Positions 7,522-16,070 of a stretch of 50,999 nucleotides of DNA are shown piece after piece. Each line of letters begins with the position of its first letter. Position 1 is the first letter of the stretch. The notes below the pieces were generated by a model. It saw only the letters and a program-made list of their open reading frames with translations, was not told the DNA's origin and did not search any database. Position numbers and translations under genes: made by a program. This DNA comes from Mogibacterium sp. (GTDB taxonomy: Bacteria > Bacillota > Clostridia > Peptostreptococcales > Anaerovoracaceae), in assembly GCA_017510725.1 (NCBI GenBank), contig JAFWMD010000061.1, positions 1 through 50,999 of the forward strand. The letters are read 5' to 3'.

Positions 7522-7748
7522 TAACCACTCACCTCCACTGCTATTCTCAGAACATCCGCGACAGTCTCCATCTCCTGGAAACGTTCATCGGGTATGCGTA
7601 TCCCATATTCCTGTTCTACCATAACGGCAGCGTCTGCAACATCAAATGAGCTGAGACCAAGATCTGCTATGAGCCTTGTGTCGACTCCTATGCTTTCAGC
7701 CGGCACCCCCGCAACTTCTGCCAATATGCTTATTATTTTTTCCTCCAT
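7521..7748 (-). CDS. Acyl carrier protein
   Basis: 75 residues with the carrier-protein fold. The phosphopantetheine attachment serine is Ser34 in DLGLSSFD, which replaces the usual DSL with SSF. It is acidic throughout and ends with a typical ETVADVLRIA helix. The gene lies between an AMP-dependent ligase and a coupled hypothetical gene, so it is likely a dedicated carrier loaded by that ligase rather than the fatty-acid synthase ACP (no fab genes nearby). A ribosome-binding site (AAGGAG-like) precedes the ATG at 7748. Confidence 0.9.
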   Translation of the reverse strand: MEEKIISILAEVAGVPAESIGVDTRLIADLGLSSFDVADAAVMVEQEYGIRIPDERFQEMETVADVLRIAVEVSG

Positions 7749-7766
7749 TTCATCCGCTCCTTATCG

Positions 7767-9353
7767 TTATTCTGCTGCACTGTAGCGTTTTATCTTTCTG
7801 GTAACTGTTTTCTCAAACTCGCTTTCTCTCAGTATGATGTCGCTTATCTGCTTGAAAGACGCAAGTCTCCTGTTGACACGGCTCACTGTTCCCCACGCGG
7901 CAGTTTTGTCTGGTATCACTTCCCTGTCCACAAACATTTCCGCCGTGATCCTGCCTGCTTTTTCATATACTATGGCATCTATGACTCCGTCTTCTCTGTA
8001 GAGGTGCTCTTCAAGTTCCTCAGGCGATACGTTCTCGCCGTTCGAAAGTATTATCAGATTCTTCTTTCTGCCCGAAAAATACAGAAACCCTTTTGCATCC
8101 ATGTATCCGAGATCGCCCGTATGGAACCATCCGTCCCTGAAGGCGGTCCTGTCAGCGTCTTCACCTTTATAGTAGCCCGGTGACACACTGTCTCCCCTGA
8201 CACATATCTCCCCATCGATCAGTTCGACTTTACAGCATGAAAGCACGCGCCCTATCGAACCTGCAATATTATGTCCGGGGCTGTTTGTCGAGACCACAGG
8301 GGAGCATTCCGTAATACCATAGCCCTGCAGCACCTCGATTCCAAGAGCGCTGAAGAATGATATCAGTTCAGGGTCAAGCGACGCACCTCCGCAGATAATG
8401 GTCCTGAGTCTTCCTCCCATGACATCACGTACTTCTTTGAGCAGCATGCCACTAAGGTCTATGTTGACCTTACGCGCCATGCGATTCAGCCTGATCGCTT
8501 TTTCAAGCTGCTCCATACGTCCCTGCCTGCGTGCAGTCCTGACTATCTCTTTCTGCAGGGTCTGAAGCACAAGTGGCACCGCGACAAGTATTGTCGGCTG
8601 TTTGTCTTTCAGATTGTTTTTTACTGTGCGTATGCTCTCGTTCAGGTACAGTGTCCCCCCGCAGTGCAGAGCGCCTGCGACATTGGTCATCATCTCAAAA
8701 GTGTGGCTCAAAGGCAGGATCGAAAGGCCGACATCCGACTGCTTAAGTGGCAGTGCCTCAAATACCGCACTGAGCTGACTGCCCATGTTGCGATTGGTCA
8801 GTTTCACACAGCGGCTCCTTGCTGTGGTACCTGAAGTGAAGTACAGAGCAGCCGTGTCATCGGACTGTAGCACAGGATATGAAAGACTGACTGATGCATC
8901 TTCGCCCTCAAAAAAATCATGCAGCTCTGTAATGCGGATGCACGGTATCGCTTTTGCTATGCGTCTTGCTGTATCGCCGCACCTTTCGTCATAAAGCAAC
9001 ATCGCGCAGTCCGCCTGTCTGATGCATTCCATAAGCTCATCTGGATTCATACCATCATGCAGGGGCACTGCGACATGGCCAGATGATATAATTCCGAAGT
9101 ACGCGGTTATCCACACTGCGCTGCCGGGTCCGAGTATCGCTATATGACTGTGTGGAGGCAGCGAAGAAAAATAATCCGGAGCTTTGCCGCACATCTCATA
9201 CAGCTTTTCTCCGCTTATATACGGAAGATGATCGTCATTGCATAAAAAGAACTGCGTGTCCGGGAAGCATTCCGCAGCATGTGCCGCCAGTTCACGCATG
9301 TTGTCATATCTATATCGCCTGATTTCCTTATTTGTGTTTTTGGTATCTGACAT
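7767..9353 (-). CDS. AMP-dependent acyl-CoA/acyl-ACP synthetase (long-chain ligase-like)
   Basis: Adenylate-forming enzyme that activates a carboxylic acid with ATP and passes it to CoA or, here probably, the adjacent ACP. Visible motifs in order: YFTSGTTARSR (the A3 loop, with Ala-Arg where Gly-x-Lys is usual), GYGITECSPV, DGWFHTGDLGYMD, GRKKNLIILSNGENVSPEE and a C-terminal TVTRKIKRYS carrying the late lysine. I chose the ATG at 9353 (MSDTKN); a TTG at 9383 in the same frame is also possible, and neither has a strong ribosome-binding site. First gene of a three-gene unit whose promoter contains an Rrf2-type operator. The substrate is unknown. Confidence 0.85.
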   Translation of the reverse strand: MSDTKNTNKEIRRYRYDNMRELAAHAAECFPDTQFFLCNDDHLPYISGEKLYEMCGKAPDYFSSLPPHSHIAILGPGSAVWITAYFGIISSGHVAVPLHDGMNPDELMECIRQADCAMLLYDERCGDTARRIAKAIPCIRITELHDFFEGEDASVSLSYPVLQSDDTAALYFTSGTTARSRCVKLTNRNMGSQLSAVFEALPLKQSDVGLSILPLSHTFEMMTNVAGALHCGGTLYLNESIRTVKNNLKDKQPTILVAVPLVLQTLQKEIVRTARRQGRMEQLEKAIRLNRMARKVNIDLSGMLLKEVRDVMGGRLRTIICGGASLDPELISFFSALGIEVLQGYGITECSPVVSTNSPGHNIAGSIGRVLSCCKVELIDGEICVRGDSVSPGYYKGEDADRTAFRDGWFHTGDLGYMDAKGFLYFSGRKKNLIILSNGENVSPEELEEHLYREDGVIDAIVYEKAGRITAEMFVDREVIPDKTAAWGTVSRVNRRLASFKQISDIILRESEFEKTVTRKIKRYSAAE

Positions 9354-9400
9354 CTTTCGATCGTTCGTAAACGGCAATTGCAATATCAGTTTCCGGCATT

Positions 9401-9434
9401 ATAATATTATATATTTGCCTACTATGTCAATTGG
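9401..9434 (-). promoter_or_regulatory. AMP ligase operon promoter with Rrf2-type operator (site 3)
   Basis: Minus-strand -35 TTGACA (9430-9425) lies inside the element CCTACTATGTCAATTGG (9418-9434). A -10 candidate TATTAT (9406-9401) follows at 18 bp. The element is nearly identical to those upstream of cysK and metY. Confidence 0.6.
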
Positions 9435-9480
9435 TTGTTAAGACGACCTTCCAATCAGTTCACGGTATAAAAATGCATTT

Positions 9481-9516
9481 AAAAGACCTGCAAAAATCAT
9501 TATCTCTGCAGGCTCT
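9481..9516 (-). terminator. Terminator of the metY-larE operon
   Basis: AGACCTGCA (9484-9492) pairs with TGCAGGCTCT (9507-9516, one mismatch region). On the minus strand the stem runs into TCTTTT. It follows the stop codon of the 121-aa gene. Confidence 0.7.
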
Positions 9517-9519
9517 GAC

Positions 9520-9885
9520 TTATAGGTTGCACTTATCAATCACATATTGCCCGAACGATGTAAGGGCCATGCTGCCATGATACCGGTAGTCTCTATACAG
9601 TTGATAATCATAATTTGAAAGCGGTATGTCATAGTCGATGCTGATCAGATGTTTTTGCTGTAACACAGAGAAAACGACAGCACACGGAGCATTTGTATAG
9701 AGATCATTCTCCAGATACACCGAATCGCCATTACCATCCGATGCGACAGGCAAAAATGGTATCTGAGCAAATTTTCCCAGCACTGTTACCTCATCCTCTG
9801 TGAGGACGATATCTGTCAGGCAGCCCTGGCATGAACCGCAGCAGCAGCTACCGCAATGATTATGATCACACTCGATACTGCTCAT
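9520..9885 (-). CDS. Cys-rich small protein, 121 aa, function unknown
   Basis: The first 22 residues hold six cysteines and two histidines (CDHNHCGSCCCGSCQGC), a likely metal-binding segment. The rest looks like a small winged-helix-type domain (LTEDEVTVLGKFAQIPFLPV, a short hairpin, then MALTSFGQYVIDKC). The start codon overlaps the end of larE by 4 bases, so the two are co-translated. Proteins of this layout next to larE are, as I recall, common in Clostridia. A role in metal or sulfur handling for the LarE product is conceivable but unproven. Confidence 0.7.
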   Translation of the reverse strand: MSSIECDHNHCGSCCCGSCQGCLTDIVLTEDEVTVLGKFAQIPFLPVASDGNGDSVYLENDLYTNAPCAVVFSVLQQKHLISIDYDIPLSNYDYQLYRDYRYHGSMALTSFGQYVIDKCNL

Positions 9886-10721
9886 AGCACTTCGTTCATG
9901 CTCCCTGTCCTGTAACCGCCCAGATCCATCGTTATATAATCAAATCCAAGGCTCTTTAACATCCGGTTTATCTCACTTCGAATATCGTCACTGATCAGCT
10001 TTTCAAATTCAGACGGCATGATCTCTATACGGGCGATAGTTCCATGGATACGCACGCGCACCTGATGAAATCCGAGATCCAGAAGCAGCTGCTCTGATTT
10101 ATCCACCATTCCGAGCTTCTTTTCGGTTATCTCTTCACCATACGGGAACCTGCTTGACAGGCACGCAAATGATTGCTTGTTCCATGTAGGCAATCCGAGA
10201 TATTTCGACAGTATACGGATCTGTTCTTTTGAAAACCCGATCTCTCTAAGAGGGCTTTTCACACCGAGCTCTGCGACTGCAATAAGTCCAGGCCGATAAT
10301 CTCCGTTGTCGTCAAGATTGGAGCCTTCCGCAACTTCTCTGATACCCTCCCCTTCGGCAATGCCTCTTATTTTTTCAAACAGTTCACGCTTGCACAGATA
10401 GCAACGGTTTTTCGGATTATATGAAAACCCCTCTATTTCCAGTTCCTCTGATGGCACTACCTCGTGCCGGATTCTGTGCTTTACACAGAATTCTTCCGCC
10501 TCATTTAGTTCCCGTGCAGGGAATGAACAAGATGATGCCGTAACCGCAAGGACATTATCACCCAATGCTTCTTTTGCGGAATACAACAAGAAAGTGGAGT
10601 CCACTCCACCGGAGAAAGCGATCGCCACGCTTCCAAGAGAGAGCAGATATTCTTTCAGTTCCTCGTACTTTTCTGTCAGCAAATCATTTGGTTTTTCATT
10701 TTTTACCATTTTCCTGTCCAT
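9882..10721 (-). CDS. larE: ATP-dependent sacrificial sulfur transferase LarE
   Basis: LarE adenylates and thiolates the pyridinium dicarboxylate precursor of the nickel-pincer cofactor. The 279-residue protein has the PP-loop SGGVDS (37-42). Cys107 and Cys110 lie in NRCYLCK and Cys187 in SFACLSSRFPYGEEIT. The last matches the sacrificial cysteine of Lactobacillus LarE. Three such cysteines are what is expected of the variant that holds an Fe-S cluster and can turn over. larA, larB and larC are not in the window. It lies in the operon led by metY, which would place a sulfur-consuming enzyme under cysteine-responsive control. The ATG at 10721 has no clear Shine-Dalgarno; an alternative start lies 12 bases downstream. 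Confidence 0.9.
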   Translation of the reverse strand: MDRKMVKNEKPNDLLTEKYEELKEYLLSLGSVAIAFSGGVDSTFLLYSAKEALGDNVLAVTASSCSFPARELNEAEEFCVKHRIRHEVVPSEELEIEGFSYNPKNRCYLCKRELFEKIRGIAEGEGIREVAEGSNLDDNGDYRPGLIAVAELGVKSPLREIGFSKEQIRILSKYLGLPTWNKQSFACLSSRFPYGEEITEKKLGMVDKSEQLLLDLGFHQVRVRIHGTIARIEIMPSEFEKLISDDIRSEINRMLKSLGFDYITMDLGGYRTGSMNEVL

Positions 10722-10747
10722 TATTCAAATCATTTCACAAACAGTAC

Positions 10748-10969
10748 TCATAGGATCTGTCTGTCCTGACGGTATTTCCCCATGTATTCCATATTTATCT
10801 CACGGATCTCCTTTTTGCCGTCAATATAGTCCTGGTATATACTCCATGGATTTCCGCCGCCAAGCCAACATGATGAACAGTTTTCACATCCGCCTCCGCA
10901 GTCAAGTGAAGACTTCACTATCTGTTCGCGCTCTTCTTTTGTCGTATCCTTTATCAGAATAGATTTCAT
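10748..10969 (-). CDS. Small Cys-rich protein, 73 aa
   Basis: The central motif CGGGCENCSSCWLGGGNP gives four cysteines within 11 residues (C-x3-C-x2-C-x2-C), suggesting a bound Fe-S cluster or zinc. It is flanked by helical segments (TTKEEREQIVKSSLD and REINMEYMGKYRQ). I recall it as a conserved small protein of Clostridia without assigned function. It lies 26 bases upstream of larE in the same operon, so it may serve the same sulfur- or metal-related process. Confidence 0.75.
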   Translation of the reverse strand: MKSILIKDTTKEEREQIVKSSLDCGGGCENCSSCWLGGGNPWSIYQDYIDGKKEIREINMEYMGKYRQDRQIL

Positions 10970-11060
10970 ATCGGTTTATCCTTCCCTCTGCTTCCCTAAA
11001 CACCGTTCTCGTTCTGTAATAAGTGCTGTGATAAGTTCAGAGCCTCCATCTAATGTTTCT

Positions 11061-11831
11061 TTAGTCATCATGTAATATTTCTGCTGTGAGGTCTTTTATT
11101 ACTTCACCGGCTATAATGAGGCCGACTACTGACGGTACAAAGGCGGTCGAACCAGGAATATCCCTACGCTCTGTGCACTTTCTTGCTGTTCCCGGTGGGC
11201 AGATACAGTGCTGCCTGCAGCTGATGGACATATCTTCCAACGGTCTTGTGGGCACTTCTCTGGAATACACGACCTTAAGCGATTCGATGCCTCTTTTCCT
11301 GCATTCCTTGCGCATCACCTTAGCCAGCGGACAGATTGAGGTCTGATAAATGTCCGCAACTTCAAAAGCAGTCGGATCCATTTTATTTCCCGCACCCATG
11401 CTGCTTATTACAGGGGTTCCGGCAGCATTTGACCTCATTACCAGTTCGATTTTCCCCGTAACGGTATCGATAGCATCAACGATATAATCATAATCGCTGA
11501 AATCAAACTGCGATGCGGTATCCGGCATGAAAAAAGTCTTGTGCTTTTTGACTACACAGTCCGGGTTGATCTCATGTATCCTTTCCTCCGCAACATCCAC
11601 CTTATACTCCCCGACAGTCTTTCTGGTCGCATGTATCTGACGGTTGAGATTAGTCAGGCAGACCCGATCATCATCAATCAGGTCTATTGCTCCGACCCCG
11701 CTTCTTACCAGTGCTTCTACAGCATATCCTCCCACGCCACCAATACCGAAGACTGCGACCCTTGACTGCATGAGTTTATCGATTCCTTCCTGTCCTATAA
11801 GGAGCTGTGTCCGTGAAAATTGATTAAGCAT
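11061..11831 (-). CDS. tcdA: tRNA threonylcarbamoyladenosine dehydratase (TcdA/CsdL)
   Basis: E1-like ThiF-family enzyme that uses ATP to cyclise t6A37 to ct6A in ANN-decoding tRNAs. The nucleotide-binding GIGGVGG (29-35), the DDDRVCLTNLNRQ motif and the VDAIDTV strand are present. As in many Firmicutes copies there is a Cys-rich insert (CRQHCICPPGTARKC) followed by GSTAFVPSVVGL. 256 residues, normal length. It sits between the B3/B4 gene and the small Cys-rich gene on the same strand. Confidence 0.88.
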   Translation of the reverse strand: MLNQFSRTQLLIGQEGIDKLMQSRVAVFGIGGVGGYAVEALVRSGVGAIDLIDDDRVCLTNLNRQIHATRKTVGEYKVDVAEERIHEINPDCVVKKHKTFFMPDTASQFDFSDYDYIVDAIDTVTGKIELVMRSNAAGTPVISSMGAGNKMDPTAFEVADIYQTSICPLAKVMRKECRKRGIESLKVVYSREVPTRPLEDMSISCRQHCICPPGTARKCTERRDIPGSTAFVPSVVGLIIAGEVIKDLTAEILHDD

Positions 11832-11865
11832 TTCTTAAGTTTATCCTTTTCGTGATGCTCCTTTT

Positions 11866-12552
11866 TTATTCAAAGCTGACTGTCCGTGGAATAATGACTT
11901 CTCCGCTGCCACCGCAGTATTTTGTGGTGAGCTGTATTATCCTCTCCGCCGTCTCCTGTAAAAGAGACTCCTCTGTCGCGGCATTACCCTGGACTATATA
12001 GAATATATTTTCTGCCTCTTCCGTTACCTTGGTTTTTTCGACCTGTCTGACCTCTAGCCTGCAAAGCACTTCACCGGAGTCATCACAATATGAGTATTCG
12101 CCAGGGTTTGAAAGACCCGGTTCGCTTTGTCCGATCGGCTGGAACCTCTCTGTACCATTCGTGAAACGCAGCGTTACATTTCCATCTGTTTTGTCTATAT
12201 CATGCGCTCCGAGAGCAAGCTTGCTTTCGAGCGAAATGATGTTGTAGATATCCACCGCCTGATTGATAAATGGCATCCCTTCATGTTTCACCAGAAGCTT
12301 TATCAGGTTCTCACTTGCCGGGATGTTCTTCCTGCGCTTTACTCCACTTCTGTCATGCAGGATATTAAAGCCTTCAAGAATCGGATCCAAATGCACATCA
12401 AGTCCTTTGTATTTGCCAAGCAAATCCATTATCCTGTTATTCCTGTACTCTTCCCATTCCCTGCTGACTCCATGATTATCGATATCACGGACGACAGCAA
12501 ACATTATTTTTACACCGATATAAAGCACTTTATCTTCTACATAGAAATCCAT
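11866..12552 (-). CDS. B3/B4 tRNA-editing-like domain protein
   Basis: 228 residues that match the stand-alone B3/B4 domain of phenylalanyl-tRNA synthetase beta chains, a fold linked to amino-acid or tRNA editing. Family-like stretches are KRRKNIPASENLIKLL, INQAVDIYNIISLESKLALGAHDID and NVTLRFTNGTERFQPIG. No catalytic or anticodon domains are attached. It is 6 bases from the ECF gene and translationally close to it. Specific substrate unknown. Confidence 0.8.
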   Translation of the reverse strand: MDFYVEDKVLYIGVKIMFAVVRDIDNHGVSREWEEYRNNRIMDLLGKYKGLDVHLDPILEGFNILHDRSGVKRRKNIPASENLIKLLVKHEGMPFINQAVDIYNIISLESKLALGAHDIDKTDGNVTLRFTNGTERFQPIGQSEPGLSNPGEYSYCDDSGEVLCRLEVRQVEKTKVTEEAENIFYIVQGNAATEESLLQETAERIIQLTTKYCGGSGEVIIPRTVSFE

Positions 12553-12558
12553 TTATCC

Positions 12559-13065
12559 CTACCAAATTACCCTCTCTTTGACTGCAGCCGACAGCATGAG
12601 CGAGATCGCTGTGCCGACTGCAAACTGTGCAACATTCCATGGTATCCCAATCAAAGCAACCGCAGGATTGCCATACATGACAGTCTCGGCAGCAAAATAG
12701 CATGCTGTCATAAACAGGCCTCCTGCAGCCATACCGATGATTTTCCCGGGTATATCAAACTTATGGTCTGCTTCAGTCCTGTGCATAATCGATCCGGCTA
12801 TGAATGCCATGCCCGACTTTATTACCAGTGACCACGGCGCCCATACAGCGAATCCTCCAAGGACATCCGCCAGGGCTGATCCTAGGCCTGCCGCGATTGA
12901 TCCGTTCCTTCGCCCCAGAAAGATAACCCCCAAGTAGACCATTGCATCTCCAAGATGGATATATCCCTGTGTGAGCGGGATAGGTATCCTGATCGCAATG
13001 GTGACCGCCAGGATCAGCGCTGTCATAAGCGATGTCAGTGCAAGCTTTTGCGTATCCATTCTCAT
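12559..13065 (-). CDS. ECF transporter substrate-binding (S) component
   Basis: 168-residue membrane protein with about five to six hydrophobic helices. Characteristic S-component motifs are GYIHLGDAMVYLGVIFLG and ADVLGGFAVWAPWSLVIKSGMAFIAG. S components bind a vitamin or precursor and work with a shared ATPase/EcfT module, which is not in the window. The start chosen is the ATG at 13065 (MRMDTQKLALTS) with AGGA 6 nt upstream; a longer reading adds a non-family N-terminus that overlaps the symporter gene. The ligand cannot be deduced. Its place in a cysteine-controlled operon suggests a sulfur-containing or sulfur-dependent vitamin (inference). Confidence 0.8.
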   Translation of the reverse strand: MRMDTQKLALTSLMTALILAVTIAIRIPIPLTQGYIHLGDAMVYLGVIFLGRRNGSIAAGLGSALADVLGGFAVWAPWSLVIKSGMAFIAGSIMHRTEADHKFDIPGKIIGMAAGGLFMTACYFAAETVMYGNPAVALIGIPWNVAQFAVGTAISLMLSAAVKERVIW

Positions 13066-13081
13066 TTCTTGTCCTATCCTT

Positions 13082-14485
13082 TCACTTATGCATCGGATCG
13101 ATGTAATCCTTAGTATCTTTTGCAATTAAACCTGCAAATATGATCAGTGAAAACAGGTTCGGTATGCACATTACACCGTTGCAGAAGTCGGCAGCATCCC
13201 ATAGTACCTGAGCAGATACCACACAGCCTATAAATGTAAATGCAACGTGTATGATACGGAACACTATCAATGATTTGGAGCCGAAGAGATACTCCCATGA
13301 AGTCTCACCATATGTACACCATCCGATTATCGTTGAGAAACAGAACAGTGCCAGAGATATTGTTACTACAAAGTCTCCGATACCGCCAAGTGCAAGTTTC
13401 CATGCAGTGTTGGAAATAACAGCCGTCTGAGCTGCATCGAGTGTGCCGTTCGCTACCAGATCGCCAACGCCGGAGCAGAGGATGACCAGCGCTGTGAATG
13501 TACAAATGACGATAGTGTCAAAGAATACTTCTACGATACCATATAGGCTCTGATGTGCAGGAACCTCGATGTCAGATGTAACATGTACCAGCGGAGCTCC
13601 GCCGACACCGGCCTCATTGGAGAAGATGCCGCGTGTAACACCCTTTGAAATTGCTGTCTTGATCGTGATGCCAGTGATGCCTCCCCATGCAGCCTGGTTG
13701 CTGAACGCACTCTTGAAAATAAGCCCGATCGCTGCAGGGATAGCTCCGATGTTGAGAAGCAATATGATGAGTCCGAAGAATACATAGATGCATGCCATGA
13801 TCGGTGTCAGGAAAGTACAGACTTTACCGATCTTCTGGATACCACCCATGATACAGAGTGCGGACAGAATGCAGATGATCACGCCCCATACCCATCCGGG
13901 AACTGAAGGGAATGTCGTTCCCATTACGCCTGCAACGGAGCTTGCCTGGACGGCGTTACATGAAATGTACGAAACCATTACGCAGCATACTGCGAATAAT
14001 CCGCCGAGAAACTTGGCAAGCCATTTCCAGTTCGCACTCATGCCGCGTGTAAGGATGTACATGACGCCGCCACGCCAAATGCCGTTTTCGTCTTTTTCAC
14101 GGAAATGCATCGCCAGCAGGATCTCAGCGTATTTTGTTGCCATGCCGGTGATCGCTGCGATCCACATCCAGAAGATAGCTCCCGGGCCGCCGGATACCAG
14201 CGCTGCTGATACGCCGACAACGTTACCGTTTCCTACACAGGATGAAAGTGCCGTTGCCAGTGCCTGATATGGTTTAAGCTGCCCGTCACCCTTACCGTCT
14301 CCCTTTTTCCTTAATGCTCCGAATACCGTACGGATGGCTACTCCGAACTTACGGAACTGAACTCCGCGTGTCACGATGGTCATCAGGATACCGGTACCGA
14401 AGAACACACACAGCATGATTGGCCCGAACAGGAATCCTGTTCCTGTGTTAAAGAAATTGTCCAGCAATGTTAGGAAATTATTCAT
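13082..14485 (-). CDS. Sodium:alanine (AGCS-family) symporter
   Basis: 467 residues with about ten or eleven transmembrane helices. Family signatures: GVQFRKFGVAIRTVFG near the N-terminus, ALATALSSCVGNGNVVGVSAAL, and GIFSNEAGVGGAPLVHV in the middle. AGCS proteins import alanine, glycine or related small amino acids with sodium. Here it follows metY by 32 bases, in an operon concerned with sulfur amino acids, so the physiological substrate could be a related small amino acid. Length and motif set look intact. Confidence 0.92.
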   Translation of the reverse strand: MNNFLTLLDNFFNTGTGFLFGPIMLCVFFGTGILMTIVTRGVQFRKFGVAIRTVFGALRKKGDGKGDGQLKPYQALATALSSCVGNGNVVGVSAALVSGGPGAIFWMWIAAITGMATKYAEILLAMHFREKDENGIWRGGVMYILTRGMSANWKWLAKFLGGLFAVCCVMVSYISCNAVQASSVAGVMGTTFPSVPGWVWGVIICILSALCIMGGIQKIGKVCTFLTPIMACIYVFFGLIILLLNIGAIPAAIGLIFKSAFSNQAAWGGITGITIKTAISKGVTRGIFSNEAGVGGAPLVHVTSDIEVPAHQSLYGIVEVFFDTIVICTFTALVILCSGVGDLVANGTLDAAQTAVISNTAWKLALGGIGDFVVTISLALFCFSTIIGWCTYGETSWEYLFGSKSLIVFRIIHVAFTFIGCVVSAQVLWDAADFCNGVMCIPNLFSLIIFAGLIAKDTKDYIDPMHK

Positions 14486-14517
14486 TTATAGCCTCCATTG
14501 GATAATCCTTTTTAGGT

Positions 14518-15798
14518 TTATTTCAGCGCTGCAAATCCCTTCTCAAGATCAGCGATTATATCATCTACATGCTCAGTACCTATAGAGAGCCTGATCGTGC
14601 TCGGATGAATATCCTGATCCTCCAGTTCTTCTTCCGTCAGCTGTGAATGAGTCGTGGATGCCGGATGGATCACCAGGCTCTTTACGTCAGCAACGTTAGC
14701 AAGCAGCGAAAAGATTTGCAGGTTGTCGATGAATTTCCACGCTTCCTCCTGTCCGCCCTTTATATCGAATGTGAAAATAGATGCTCCACCGTTCGGGAAG
14801 TATCTTTCATACAAATCATGCTGCGGGTGGTCAGGCAGCGATGGATGATTGACTTTAGTAACCAATGGATTATTTGCCAGATACTCAACTACTTTCGCCG
14901 TATTCTCCGCATGCCTTTCGAGTCTCAGCGACAATGTCTCAACACCCTGAAGCAGCAGGAATGCATTGAATGGCGATATAGCTGCCCCTGTATCTCTCAG
15001 TAATATGGCTCTTACATATGTCACGAACGCAGCCGGACCTGCGGCAGCTGTAAAAGATACTCCGTGATAACTCGGGTTAGGTGCTGCGATTCCCGGATAC
15101 TTTTCAGGATTCCATTCAAATTTTCCTGAGTCAACTATGATTCCTCCGAGAGTAGTTCCGTGTCCGCCTATGAACTTAGTAGCCGAATGGACTACTATGT
15201 CTGCTCCATGCTCTATCGGCCTGATAAGGTACGGAGTTCCGAATGTGTTATCCACTACTACCGGGATCCCGCGGGAATGAGCTATTTCCGCGATCGCGTC
15301 TATATCAGGAATGTCGCTGTTCGGGTTCCCGAGAGTTTCGATATACACCGCTTTGGTCTTTTCATCGATTGCCGCTTTTACCTCGTCTGGGTTATGAATG
15401 TCGACAAATTTTGTATCCACGCCATAGTTTGGAAGAGTGTGGGCCAGAAGGTTGTAACTGCCGCCGTAGATGGTTTTCTGCGCCACAACATTCTCACCCT
15501 GTTTTGCAAGTGCCTGAATGGTGTAGCTGACTGCTGCAGCTCCTGATGCCAACGCGAGTGCTGCAACACCGCCCTCCAGTGCGGCCAGCCTCTTTTCAAG
15601 CACATCCTGCGTACTGTTAGTCAGTCTGCCATAGATGTTGCCTGCATCTCTAAGACCAAATCTCGCAGCTGCATGCTCAGAGTTATGGAATACATAGGAT
15701 GTAGTCTGATAAATAGGTACCGCTCTGGAGTCTGTTGCCGGATCGGCCTGTTCCTGCCCTACATGGAGCTGTAATGTTTCAAATCTATAGTCACTCAT
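14518..15798 (-). CDS. metY: O-acetylhomoserine sulfhydrylase (MetY)
   Basis: PLP enzyme of the Cys/Met gamma family that makes homocysteine from O-acetylhomoserine and sulfide. 426 residues, as usual for MetY. Visible signatures: [42 protein letters not shown], and the PLP-lysine segment [16 protein letters not shown]. The C-terminal [13 protein letters not shown] is also present. The ribosome-binding site AAGGAGAAGG precedes the ATG. It heads a probable eight-gene operon down to 9520 with gaps under about 90 bases. Expression is probably controlled twice: an Rrf2-type operator at the promoter, and a leader peptide with tandem Cys codons plus mutually exclusive hairpins. Confidence 0.95.
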   Translation of the reverse strand: MSDYRFETLQLHVGQEQADPATDSRAVPIYQTTSYVFHNSEHAAARFGLRDAGNIYGRLTNSTQDVLEKRLAALEGGVAALALASGAAAVSYTIQALAKQGENVVAQKTIYGGSYNLLAHTLPNYGVDTKFVDIHNPDEVKAAIDEKTKAVYIETLGNPNSDIPDIDAIAEIAHSRGIPVVVDNTFGTPYLIRPIEHGADIVVHSATKFIGGHGTTLGGIIVDSGKFEWNPEKYPGIAAPNPSYHGVSFTAAAGPAAFVTYVRAILLRDTGAAISPFNAFLLLQGVETLSLRLERHAENTAKVVEYLANNPLVTKVNHPSLPDHPQHDLYERYFPNGGASIFTFDIKGGQEEAWKFIDNLQIFSLLANVADVKSLVIHPASTTHSQLTEEELEDQDIHPSTIRLSIGTEHVDDIIADLEKGFAALK

Positions 15799-15844
15799 TG
15801 TCCTTCTCCTTTTTTATCTGTATATCTGGTACGTGATTTGATTA

Positions 15845-15981
15845 GTTGGTAAAAAAATACCGGAAGCTTTGATTTTAGCTCCCGGGCAAATGGCATAAAC
15901 TGATGTATGTCTTTCAACATCGCGTTATATTAAGGCGCACCGTCGCAGCAAAGCGCCCCAGCCATACTGTATGCCCGGGAG
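15845..15981 (-). promoter_or_regulatory. metY leader: antiterminator helix and overlapping terminator
   Basis: Perfect 10-bp pairing of 15972-15981 with 15879-15888 (CTCCCGGGCA), extended inward by GCCAT/ATGGC, encloses a hairpin GGCGC/GCGCC whose loop contains the two Cys codons. A second stem, 15877-15883 with 15862-15868 (GGGAGCT/AGCTTCC on the RNA), is followed by seven U and overlaps the first helix at 15879-15883. The two cannot coexist, which is the logic of an attenuator. Confidence 0.6.
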
Positions 15982-16040
15982 TTAAGCATTCGACAGCTCA
16001 TGATGTTATTTCTTCTTACTGCTGTATTTTTCAACACCAT
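15930..16040 (-). CDS. Leader peptide of metY with tandem Cys codons, 36 aa
   Basis: Starts at the ATG at 16040 behind AAGGAGG (6 nt upstream), ends with TAA at 15930, and lies wholly in the metY 5' leader about 25 nt after the predicted transcription start. The last residues are AGALCCDGAP. The two adjacent Cys codons (15950-15945) fall in the loop of a hairpin, while residues 20-23 are encoded by the 5' arm of the long antiterminator-like helix. A further Cys is at position 16. A ribosome waiting for Cys-tRNA would alter the folding. The peptide itself need not be functional. The evidence is arrangement and ribosome-binding site; I know no named family. Confidence 0.65.
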   Translation of the reverse strand: MVLKNTAVRRNNIMSCRMLNSRAYSMAGALCCDGAP

Positions 16041-16070
16041 CTGTGCCTCCTTCAGATTTGCATTGATCAT

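Noticed and set aside
15845-16040. SAM riboswitch or T-box upstream of metY
   Set aside because: The SAM-I core and the T-box TGGNACCGCG sequence are absent; the structure is explained by the leader ORF with Cys codons.
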